Shown piece by piece: positions 1-5,745 of a stretch of DNA of 9,229 nt (the stretch's first letter is position 1; each line of letters begins with the position of its first letter). A model generated the notes under the pieces. That model was not told the DNA's origin. It did not search any database and saw only the letters and a program-made list of their open reading frames with translations. The position numbers and the translations under genes are program-made. Source of the DNA: JAFDVJ01 sp964487505 (GTDB lineage Bacteria; Acidobacteriota; Blastocatellia; Pyrinomonadales; Pyrinomonadaceae); contig CAZARD010000142.1 in assembly GCA_964487505.1 (NCBI GenBank), forward strand, positions 1-9,229. Direction: 5' to 3'.

Positions 1-330
1 TGTCGCTACGCGACCGGGAGCACGATCGCGGATTGCGACTTCGGATCTCGTTGTGCCGGTGTCGTGGTGATCCTTGCCGAGCGGGCTTCGCGCGTCGAAG
101 ATTGATCGTCAGACAGCCTCGTAACGCAAGCCGAGGTCAAGTTTGAATCTCAATCACAAAGCCGAAGACAAGTCGGGGTTTTGACACAACCTCTTCAGCT
201 AATGGTCAACGTAACTCCGAGACAAAGAACAGTGAACCATCACCGCGCGAGGATCTTTTCCGCTGCCGTTCGCGCGTGGCGCTCATTGCAACCGGGACGG
301 TTGCGCTCCAGTCGGTGGCGCCCCGGCCAC
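1..330. other. Left-edge non-coding stretch, no gene recognised
   Basis: No convincing gene is visible. A plus-strand frame is open from the window edge to a TGA at 103-105 (34 codons). It could be the tail of a gene entering from the left, but its residues match nothing I know. Two minus-strand frames are also open to the edge without a good start codon. One perfect hairpin lies at 288-304 (7-bp arms, 3-nt loop GGA); it has no T-tract on either side, so it does not look like an intrinsic terminator. A perfect TTGACA sits at 181-186, but there is no matching -10 at a normal distance. Confidence 0.4.
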
Positions 331-453
331 AATCCCAAGATCCCAAAATCCCAAAATCCCAAATCCCAAATCCCAAATCCCCAATTCTCAATCCCAAATG
401 GAAAAGGGGGCTTTCGCCCCCAAAATCGAAAATCCCAAATCGAAAATCCCAAA
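331..453. repeat. Degenerate AAATCCC-type short tandem repeat tract
   Basis: The tract is made of 6-8 bp units of the form AAATCCC, AAAATCCC or CAATCCC, repeated about ten times from 331 to 400. It resumes with ATCGAAAATCCC-type units at 422-453. A hairpin terminator (402-421) interrupts it. The unit resembles the TAAAATC heptamers at 5466-5557, so both probably belong to one family of intergenic simple repeats. The minus strand of the tract reads through as repeated Ile-Trp-Asp-Phe-Gly residues; this is an artefact of the repeat and not a protein. Confidence 0.85.
402..421 (-). terminator. Intrinsic terminator of the DUF1800-DUF1501 operon
   Basis: Read on the minus strand, the sequence is GGGGGC, a GAAA tetraloop, GCCCCC and then TTTT. 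The perfect 6-bp G/C stem with a GNRA loop and a following U-tract is the standard form of a rho-independent terminator. It lies about 36 bp beyond the DUF1501 stop codon, in the right orientation. The T-tract is short (four residues), so efficiency may be modest. The hairpin is embedded in the AAATCCC repeat tract. Confidence 0.75.
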
Positions 454-456
454 GCG

Positions 457-1953
457 TCACGCCGGTCCCATGAATCCGAGATTCGATGTCGAGAAATTGG
501 CGAGTTTCGGGAACACCGCGTTCATATTCGCTTCGGGGAGACCGTACCAGCGGGCAAGGGTCGCGGCATACTGTTCGACCGATGTGGTCGGGATCCAGCG
601 GCCTCGGGCCGATGTTCCGCTGTCGGCATCGTCCGGTCCGTTGAAGGTCAGCGTCGGATAGTAGTTGCCCGACCCGTCAGGCCGCGTTCCGCCGTAGAAA
701 TCGGCAGCGACGATGCCGCCACCGACAACGAAATGATGATTTCCCCAAGCGTGATCGCTGCCGACCGTCGCGCCCGACCCCGCCGGATTCATCGTCCGCG
801 AGAAGTCGGCCATCGTGAATTGGGTGACCTTGTCCGCGATCCCCTGGACGACCATCTCGTCATAGAAGGCGCGCATCGCCTGGCTGAGCTGGACCAAAAG
901 CGTGTTCTGGTTGTTCAATTGCCCGTTGTGCGTGTCGAAGCCGCCGAGCTGGCAATAGAAGATCTGCCGGTTGACGCTTAGATCGGTCCGCTTCTTGATG
1001 ATTCGCGCGACCTGTTTGAGCTGCAAACCGATGCTCGTGTTCGGGAACGGCGCCGTGACTTCCTGCGAAACCTGGAACACGGCATTCGCCTGCATCGCCG
1101 AATTGGTGATATTGCTTGCCGCAGCGATCAGTTCCTGGCTCAGTTCCTGGGTCCGGAGCTGATTGAACGCCGCGAGACGCGCATTTGAGGCCGCGGTTCC
1201 GGTGTACCCGGCCGGGTTGAGCACGTTCGCAAGCGACGTTCCGGCGTTGGCGATCGCGAGCGGCAGCGTCGTCTGGCCCGCGGTGAAAAGCTGCGCTCCC
1301 GATATCGACGTGATCATCGGAACGAGACCGCTCGGATTATCGGGCGATGTCCGGAAATCCGAAATTCTTCCGCCCCAACCGGTATACGAAGCGGTGTCGC
1401 TCCGACCGCCCTGATACTGCGAGACCTGGTCCGAATGCGAGAACAACTGGAACGGTTTCTGGACCGAACCGTTCGAATACTGCGCCTTCGTCATCGGCGC
1501 GACGAGCGTTCCGTTGTTGACCACGATCGCCAATTTGTTCTGCGCCCAAAGTTCGTGGATTCCGTTGTTCACGATATTCGTCGCCGGCGTCTGCGGTCCG
1601 AGTCCCGGATGGAGACCGTACGTCAGGCCTCCGAGGCGCGGAACGCTGATCGGGAGAAGCGTGCCTTGCGCCAGCGCCAAACCCTGTGTGTTGCGGGCCG
1701 TGAAATACGAATTGTAATTCGAGATCGTCGCATCGCTGTGATTCGGAATGACGGTATTGTTGCCGTCGTTGCCGCCCGCGAGGAGGATGAAGACCAACGC
1801 GCGGTAGTCGCTCGGCACAAGGCTGTCCTGAGCGTCCTTCGCCTCCTGTGCGAGCGCGCTCATCATCCCGAAATGGCTCATCTGCGTCGCCAACGCGGTC
1901 ATACTCAGGGCGCAGCCGGTCTTGGCCAAAAACTCTCTTCTGTTCTGTTTCAT
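457..1953 (-). CDS. DUF1501 family protein, Tat-exported
   Basis: This 498-residue protein is a full-length DUF1501 member, a family related to the alkaline phosphatase/sulfatase superfamily; its substrate is unknown. The N-terminus carries a twin-arginine signal (NRREFLAKTG, residues 4-13) followed by a hydrophobic stretch ending near ALAQ (33-36), so export in folded form by the Tat system is likely. Family motifs seen in order are LLAGGNDGNN (57-66), GGFDTH (337-342), DFSRT (383-387), SDHAWGNHHFVVGG (399-412) and GRWIPTTSVEQYAATLARWYG (split here as 451-460 and 461-471). The Asp/His residues of GGFDTH and SDHAWG are candidate metal ligands by analogy with the superfamily; this is inference. 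The ATG is preceded by GGGAGG at good spacing. The gene follows the DUF1800 gene after 14 bp and is probably co-transcribed with it. Enzymatic activity is uncertain. Confidence 0.93.
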   Translation of the reverse strand: MKQNRREFLAKTGCALSMTALATQMSHFGMMSALAQEAKDAQDSLVPSDYRALVFILLAGGNDGNNTVIPNHSDATISNYNSYFTARNTQGLALAQGTLLPISVPRLGGLTYGLHPGLGPQTPATNIVNNGIHELWAQNKLAIVVNNGTLVAPMTKAQYSNGSVQKPFQLFSHSDQVSQYQGGRSDTASYTGWGGRISDFRTSPDNPSGLVPMITSISGAQLFTAGQTTLPLAIANAGTSLANVLNPAGYTGTAASNARLAAFNQLRTQELSQELIAAASNITNSAMQANAVFQVSQEVTAPFPNTSIGLQLKQVARIIKKRTDLSVNRQIFYCQLGGFDTHNGQLNNQNTLLVQLSQAMRAFYDEMVVQGIADKVTQFTMADFSRTMNPAGSGATVGSDHAWGNHHFVVGGGIVAADFYGGTRPDGSGNYYPTLTFNGPDDADSGTSARGRWIPTTSVEQYAATLARWYGLPEANMNAVFPKLANFSTSNLGFMGPA

Positions 1954-1962
1954 CGTTTTCTA

Positions 1963-1968
1963 CCTCCC
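1963..1968 (-). promoter_or_regulatory. Ribosome binding site of the DUF1501 gene
   Basis: GGGAGG on the minus strand lies 9 nt before the DUF1501 ATG and touches the TAG stop of the DUF1800 gene (1968-1970). The ribosome that ends DUF1800 therefore stops on the next gene's binding site, which favours translational coupling. Confidence 0.75.
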
Positions 1969-4208
1969 TATCTCTGCACCTGGAATTGTGACGAGGTCGC
2001 GATCAGATAAACCGCGGTCTGCGCCCGTGTCAAAGGAGTCGCCGACGACACAGCGTTGACGGCGGTCTGAAGTGTCGTTTTCATCTGCGGCGTCATCGTG
2101 CCGTGGAGCATCCTGACGTTGAGATGATCGAGCAGCTGGCTGCTGGTCGTATCGGCTGCGGCGATCGCCGAAAGATCGGCGAAATTCGCGCGGGTTCCGT
2201 TCGGCGTGTCGGGATTCGAAACATTCACCTGGCTGAAAGCAAAGGTATTGAATAGGTTTGCGCGCCCGATCGACGTGCTTGTCGTATAAATGTTGAATTC
2301 CGGCGCGAGTACGGTCGTTCCCGGAACGACATAATCCGGCGAGTAGTAATTGAAAACCGTCGTCGCGCGGAACGCGTCCTGCCCGAGCGGGGAAAGGAAA
2401 CGGTTGACGTTGCCGTCGCTCTGCCCAAGGGTGTCGGCCGACGAGACGTTGAAGTTGCGCATCACGTTGGTGAACAGCTGGACAGGTTCGCGGAGTTTGC
2501 CGTACCGCGGATCGGTCTTGACGTCGCCGCGGGCTTCCGGATCGAGCAGGATCGCCTTGACGACCTCTTTCAGTTGATTCTGGCTCGTCCTGTTGGCGTT
2601 GAAAACCGCCGCGACGCGTCCGACGTAGGCCGGAGTCGGGTCGCTCGTCACCAGATGCTGGATCAGGAGCTTGCTGACGAACGGGGCGACGTTCGGATGG
2701 TTGTAGATGTTGTCGAGCGCTTGGTTCAGCGAGTTGTTCGCATACGGCCCGATCTGCGCGGCGGTCGTGCAGCCCGAGCAGGCCGGGACGTTCGTCGTCG
2801 TCGAGCCCGGATATGTCAGCAACGTTTTTGCCGTAAGATCATGGTTTGTCGTGACAAGCGTCATCGGATCCTTGAAGTTCGGCGCGCCGACCGTATTGTT
2901 CGGGCACGAAGCTCCAAAATCGGTCGGCTGACAGGCGCGCCACCCGGTAAAGACCTTGGTGAAATTGTTGACGACGTTCTGGTCGTATGTCGGAAGCGGA
3001 GTGCCCTGGCCGTCGGTCTGAACGGTTCCGTCCTGATTCAACATAAAGAGGCCGATGTTGAAAAGCTGGAGGATCTCGCGCGGGTAATTCTCATTCGGAC
3101 TAGTGCGAGTTGATCGCATCATATCGAGGTAATTTCCCATTCCCGGATTCAGAGTCATCTGGCCCATCAGGTCGCGCCAGTTGCCGAACGCGTTGTTGCT
3201 CAGGATCTGGTGGTACGCGATCATATGGCTCGACTGCTGCGTGTCGCCGTTGAATCCCGAGATGACCCAGATCTGGCTGAGCGCCCACGCGACGCGATGC
3301 CGCAGCTGCGGCTCGCCGTAGAAAGCCTCTTTGTAGAACCAGGTCTGGATCGGGTACATCGTGTAAGTGTCGCGGAAACAGGTAGCCGGCACGTCCGGAG
3401 TGACGGTTTGATCGCCATCGCAATCGGCCGGGGCGTTGATCGGTTTCAGCGGCAGGTTCGGATACGGATTCGAGGCCGACGGGTACGGCATCTGAAACTG
3501 CTCGGCAAGCCAGGTCTTCAGTCCGATGCGCCGCAGACGGCTGTCGAGCGCCGGCGTCGGACCGAACGTGGCCTGTTCCATGAACCGGACCCGATCGCCG
3601 GAATACGTGTAGCCAACGTAATCGCTGGTCGTCGGGACCTCCGGGGTCTTGAAAAGGTAATCTTTCAGCGGCGTCGGAGCCGAGCCCTCATCGTCGCGGA
3701 TGTTGCCGCCCATCGCTCCGAATCCGAGCTTGACACGGTTGCTCGCGAGTCCGCGCCAAGTGACCGAGAGCAGGATGTCGCCGAAAGTCGGTTGGTCCCA
3801 GAACCCGAACTGATCCTTGAGTTCGAACGTCATCGCGTAGATCCCCGGATAGACATCCGATTCGCGGATGTCCTTGACCGGGTAGCGGTAGGTCCGGCCG
3901 TCGGCGCTTTCCGCATAAACGCGGAATGCCGATGCGTCCTCACCCTTTTGCAGTTCGATGTTCGTGACGTAGATAACGACCTTCGATTCCGGGCGGAACG
4001 CCTGTGATTCGATCTTCTCCAGATTGGTCCGGCGTGAACGCGCGGCCGTTGTCGCCAAGGCGCGGGTCGAGCCTTCCTCGCTCAACAGAACCGGCGTCGG
4101 CGAATTCGGATTCGGATCGTCCTGCGCGAACGCTGTGAGCGCCAGCGCGAAAACCACGAGACCAATTCCGGCGATCCTTTGCCAGAAGCGCGATGCTTCG
4201 CTTGTCAT
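1968..4208 (-). CDS. DUF1800 family secreted protein
   Basis: This 746-residue protein belongs to the DUF1800 family, whose function is not known and whose genes often sit next to DUF1501 genes. Residues 1-29 form a Sec-type signal peptide (hydrophobic GIGLVVFALALTAFAQ, cleavage after AFAQ or nearby). Residues about 75-165 look beta-rich and Ig-like (VIYVTNIEL, YPGIYAMTFEL, LLSVTWRG) and precede the DUF1800 core. Core motifs are RFMEQATFGPT (208-218), HRVAWALSQIWV (304-315), LNPGMGNYLD (353-362), NENYPREILQLFNIG (372-386), FTGW (420-423), KLLIQHLV (513-520) and LREPVQLF (572-579). A CSGC pair at 477-480 may bind metal or form a disulfide outside the cell. The ATG has a near-perfect ribosome binding site. 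It is the first gene of the operon with DUF1501. A role in cell-surface or polymer processing is often suggested for such pairs, but the sequence does not show it. Confidence 0.92.
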   Translation of the reverse strand: MTSEASRFWQRIAGIGLVVFALALTAFAQDDPNPNSPTPVLLSEEGSTRALATTAARSRRTNLEKIESQAFRPESKVVIYVTNIELQKGEDASAFRVYAESADGRTYRYPVKDIRESDVYPGIYAMTFELKDQFGFWDQPTFGDILLSVTWRGLASNRVKLGFGAMGGNIRDDEGSAPTPLKDYLFKTPEVPTTSDYVGYTYSGDRVRFMEQATFGPTPALDSRLRRIGLKTWLAEQFQMPYPSASNPYPNLPLKPINAPADCDGDQTVTPDVPATCFRDTYTMYPIQTWFYKEAFYGEPQLRHRVAWALSQIWVISGFNGDTQQSSHMIAYHQILSNNAFGNWRDLMGQMTLNPGMGNYLDMMRSTRTSPNENYPREILQLFNIGLFMLNQDGTVQTDGQGTPLPTYDQNVVNNFTKVFTGWRACQPTDFGASCPNNTVGAPNFKDPMTLVTTNHDLTAKTLLTYPGSTTTNVPACSGCTTAAQIGPYANNSLNQALDNIYNHPNVAPFVSKLLIQHLVTSDPTPAYVGRVAAVFNANRTSQNQLKEVVKAILLDPEARGDVKTDPRYGKLREPVQLFTNVMRNFNVSSADTLGQSDGNVNRFLSPLGQDAFRATTVFNYYSPDYVVPGTTVLAPEFNIYTTSTSIGRANLFNTFAFSQVNVSNPDTPNGTRANFADLSAIAAADTTSSQLLDHLNVRMLHGTMTPQMKTTLQTAVNAVSSATPLTRAQTAVYLIATSSQFQVQR

Positions 4209-4215
4209 ACCCTTT

Positions 4216-4222
4216 CCTCCTT
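4216..4222 (-). promoter_or_regulatory. Strong Shine-Dalgarno site of the DUF1800 gene
   Basis: AAGGAGG on the minus strand lies 7 nt before the ATG at 4206-4208. This is full anti-16S complementarity at optimal spacing. It fixes the start codon and suggests efficient translation of the operon's first gene. Confidence 0.85.
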
Positions 4223-4256
4223 TATGGTCAAATCGATCAACTTTTGATTCCCGGTA

Positions 4257-4284
4257 ACTATCGACGGTCGGACGACGTCGTAAA
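4257..4284 (-). promoter_or_regulatory. Candidate promoter of the DUF1800-DUF1501 operon
   Basis: On the minus strand TTTACG (4279-4284) and GATAGT (4257-4262) are 16 bp apart. Each matches the sigma-70 consensus at four of six positions. Transcription would start near 4250, giving a leader of roughly 40 nt that contains the strong ribosome binding site. The -35 element overlaps two dyads (4272-4281 and 4280-4296), which could serve as repressor sites. The match is only moderate. Confidence 0.35.
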
Positions 4285-4322
4285 ATGATGTTTTACAATT
4301 TTAGAGGATTGCCGCCGGCAAT
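4272..4322. promoter_or_regulatory. Cluster of three short dyads in the divergent promoter region
   Basis: Three inverted repeats follow one another. ACGACGTCGT is a perfect palindrome at 4272-4281. GTAAAA and TTTTAC flank 5 nt at 4280-4296. ATTGCCG and CGGCAAT flank one C at 4308-4322. The first two overlap the candidate -35 of the DUF1800 operon. They may be binding sites for dimeric regulators. No regulator gene lies in the window, and I do not recognise a known operator consensus. Confidence 0.4.
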
Positions 4323-4426
4323 ATCAAGCGGTTTTTTCCGTTTGAAAATCGACCGCGAAACCCATTGGAATCAGTGCTTTTTCTTAGACGGCGCGAATTC
4401 CGCTTTGGCCGAAAAATGATCGCGAT

Positions 4427-4455
4427 TTGTCCAAATTCCTTTCGAGGAATAGAAT
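4427..4455 (+). promoter_or_regulatory. Promoter of the glycosylase gene with a dyad filling its spacer
   Basis: TTGTCC (4427-4432) and TAGAAT (4450-4455) are separated by 17 bp. The -10 matches consensus at five of six positions and the -35 at four of six. The spacer contains a perfect inverted repeat, ATTCCT-TTCG-AGGAAT (4435-4450), whose right end overlaps the first base of the -10. This is a classical place for a repressor operator. The -10 ends only 9 nt before the ATG at 4465, so the transcript would begin 1-4 nt before the start codon and be essentially leaderless. Confidence 0.5.
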
Positions 4456-4464
4456 TGTCGGGCA

Positions 4465-5340
4465 ATGGACCGAAGTCTCCGGCTTTCGACGCCGGCGAAT
4501 TTCAATTTCCGGACGGCGGTTTCCGGCCACGGCTGGTACGATCTCAGACCCTTCGCGTTTGACGAAGCGAACGCGACGCTCTCGTATGTCATCGGCGACG
4601 CGGTTCGGCCGGCGTTCGCGATCGAGATCCGTGAAACCGACGGCGTCTTGAACATCGCGACCGGCGGACCGCCCGATTCGGACGCAAGCTTGCTTGAAAC
4701 CGTTTCGCATATTCTCCGATTCGACGACGATCTCGCCGAATTCTACTTTCTGACATCGGAACAAAAAAGACTCTCTTGGGTGGCTGAACTTTCTGCCGGA
4801 CGTCTGCTTCGATCGGCGACGGTGTGGGAAGACCTCGTCAAGACGATATGTACGACGAACTGCTCGTGGTCGCTGACGAAGATAATGATCGGAAACCTTG
4901 TCGACAAACTCGGCGCCGCGACGGCGGACGGGCGGCGGGCTTTTCCAACGGCCGAGGCAATGGCTTCGCGCGACGAGGAATTCTATCGCGACGAGGTCCG
5001 GTCTGGTTATCGCGCGCCTTATTTCGTTGAACTCGCAACGCTTGTCACGGAAGGGGAGATCGATCCGGAATCGTGGCTTGCGTCGGAACTTCCGACGCCG
5101 GAGTTGAAAAAAGAAATGAAACGCGTCAAGGGGGTCGGGGACTATGCCGCCGAGAATCTTTTGAAGCTCGTCGGACGATATGACGGTCTCGCGCTCGATT
5201 CGTGGCTGCGGTCGCAGTTCTACAAGAAGCACAACGGCGGAGAGGTCTGCGACGATCGCGCGATAGCTGACTTCTACGAGGCATTCGGCCGCTGGCGCGG
5301 CCTTGCTATCTGGTGCGATATGACGGAGAACTGGCACTGA
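4465..5340 (+). CDS. HhH-GPD superfamily DNA glycosylase (OGG1/AlkA-like)
   Basis: This 291-residue protein is predicted to remove damaged bases in base-excision repair. The layout is OGG1-like: an N-terminal region with FNFRTAVSGHGWYDLRPF (13-30), a helical segment with VWEDLVKTICTTNCSW (120-135) resembling OGG1's core helix, then the helix-hairpin-helix LKKEMKRVKGVGDYAAENLL (214-233) and the catalytic Asp region LALDSWLR (242-249, Asp245). The position of the OGG1 Schiff-base lysine, two residues after GVG, is Tyr227. The enzyme should therefore act, like AlkA, as a monofunctional glycosylase without lyase activity. No four-cysteine iron-sulfur loop follows the domain. An in-frame TAG at 4450-4452 makes the ATG at 4465 the earliest one; no Shine-Dalgarno site lies at normal distance (GAGGA at 4444-4448 is too far). 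Exact substrate (alkylated or oxidised bases) cannot be told. Confidence 0.88.
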   Translation: MDRSLRLSTPANFNFRTAVSGHGWYDLRPFAFDEANATLSYVIGDAVRPAFAIEIRETDGVLNIATGGPPDSDASLLETVSHILRFDDDLAEFYFLTSEQKRLSWVAELSAGRLLRSATVWEDLVKTICTTNCSWSLTKIMIGNLVDKLGAATADGRRAFPTAEAMASRDEEFYRDEVRSGYRAPYFVELATLVTEGEIDPESWLASELPTPELKKEMKRVKGVGDYAAENLLKLVGRYDGLALDSWLRSQFYKKHNGGEVCDDRAIADFYEAFGRWRGLAIWCDMTENWH

Positions 5341-5341
5341 C

Positions 5342-5395
5342 GATTTTGGATTTTTGATTTTGGATTTTAGATTTTGGATTGTTGATTTTGGATTT
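5342..5395. repeat. Left heptamer array (GATTTTG units)
   Basis: Seven consecutive heptamers plus a 5-bp remnant begin 2 bp after the glycosylase stop codon. The units are variants of GATTTTG (GATTTTT, GATTTTA and GATTGTT also occur). They are the reverse complement in style of the TAAAATC units at 5466-5557, so the two arrays face each other across about 70 bp. A + strand transcript could fold them into a long A/U-rich hairpin, which may act as a 3' end structure for the glycosylase mRNA. Confidence 0.85.
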
Positions 5396-5406
5396 CCGCT
5401 CGCCAG

Positions 5407-5461
5407 AATCCATTCTCCTGGGTTTGCTTGCCCGAACGATCAGGATTCAAAACCCAAGAAT
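5407..5461. repeat. Central dyads between the two heptamer arrays
   Basis: The centre contains nested inverted repeats. GAATCC (5406-5411) pairs with GGATTC (5443-5448). ATTCTCCTGGGTTT (5412-5425) pairs with AAACCCAAGAAT (5450-5461) as a 12-bp stem with a 2-nt bulge. Together with the arrays on both sides, the whole 5342-5557 stretch is one imperfect palindrome. The two central pairings overlap partly in space and may be alternatives. No protein coding is evident here. Confidence 0.55.
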
Positions 5462-5465
5462 CCCA

Positions 5466-5557
5466 AGAAATCTAAAATCTAATATCCAAAATCCGAAAAT
5501 CCGAAATCTAAAATCTAAAATCTAAAATCTAAAATCTAAAATCTAAAATCTAAAATC
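5466..5557. repeat. Right heptamer array ending in seven perfect TAAAATC copies
   Basis: Thirteen contiguous units run through this stretch: six degenerate ones (AGAAATC, TAAAATC, TAATATC, CAAAATC, CGAAAATC, CGAAATC) and then seven exact copies of TAAAATC at 5509-5557. The perfect block suggests recent expansion by slippage, so copy number may differ between strains. The array ends 3 bp before a TTGACG at 5561, upstream of the small secreted-protein gene, so its length would change the A/T-rich DNA upstream of that gene's promoter region. Confidence 0.92.
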
Positions 5558-5642
5558 GGGTTGACGTTTCGGTAAACTGCTTTTTGCGTAATAATTTACA
5601 AGAAAACTTCGTGGCAAGATTTTCCATTTTTTCTTCGACTTT

Positions 5643-5688
5643 CGCCGATTCGGCGACGTCAGAAGAACCGTGCGGACGAGATCCGCAC
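5643..5688 (+). promoter_or_regulatory. Two hairpins in the presumed 5' leader of the secreted-protein gene
   Basis: Two perfect stems lie upstream of the gene at 5746. CGCCG and CGGCG surround 3 nt (5643-5655). GTGCGGA and TCCGCAC surround the 5-nt loop CGAGA (5670-5688). If transcription starts upstream of 5640, the mRNA has a structured leader of about 100 nt or more. I do not recognise a known riboswitch or thermometer. The second hairpin has no following T-tract, so it is not a typical terminator. Confidence 0.35.
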
Positions 5689-5732
5689 CCGATCAAGGGA
5701 GTTTTGGGTCATTATCAGCAGTACGAAGAAAA

Positions 5733-5737
5733 AGGAG
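5733..5737 (+). promoter_or_regulatory. Ribosome binding site selecting the start at 5746
   Basis: AGGAG lies 8 nt before the ATG at 5746-5748. An in-frame TTG at 5584 would add 54 residues, but it has no such site and would bury the signal peptide. The internal ATG is therefore the start. Confidence 0.8.
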
Positions 5738-5745
5738 AGAGAAAA

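Noticed and set aside
288..304. The GCAACCG-GGA-CGGTTGC hairpin as a second terminator for the DUF1501 operon
   Set aside because: No T-tract follows it on the minus strand, and the hairpin at 402-421 is closer and better formed.
331..453. A possible CRISPR array
   Set aside because: The units are only 6-8 bp with no spacers and no cas genes; it is a simple tandem repeat, as are the arrays at 5342-5557.
206..460. Minus-strand frames with repeated IWDFG residues, suggesting a repeat protein
   Set aside because: The residues come directly from the AAATCCC tandem repeat, which is open in more than one frame, and a terminator hairpin lies within it.
181..981. A 266-codon plus-strand open frame that overlaps the repeat tract and the 3' end of DUF1501
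   Set aside because: Its middle is translated simple repeat and the rest is antisense to DUF1501; it starts with TTG and has no ribosome binding site.
4384..5337. A 317-codon open frame on the minus strand lying across the glycosylase gene
   Set aside because: It is antisense to a well-supported HhH-GPD gene, has the Arg-rich low-complexity look of a shadow frame and shows no domain motif.
5561..5595. TTGACG (5561-5566) with AATAAT (5590-5595) as a promoter of the secreted-protein gene
   Set aside because: The spacing is 23 bp, well beyond the 16-18 bp norm, and no better pair was found; a promoter must exist nearby but I cannot place it.
5584..5745. A 54-residue N-terminal extension of the secreted protein from a TTG
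   Set aside because: The signal peptide and a good ribosome binding site both place the start at 5746; the extension covers two hairpins of the leader.
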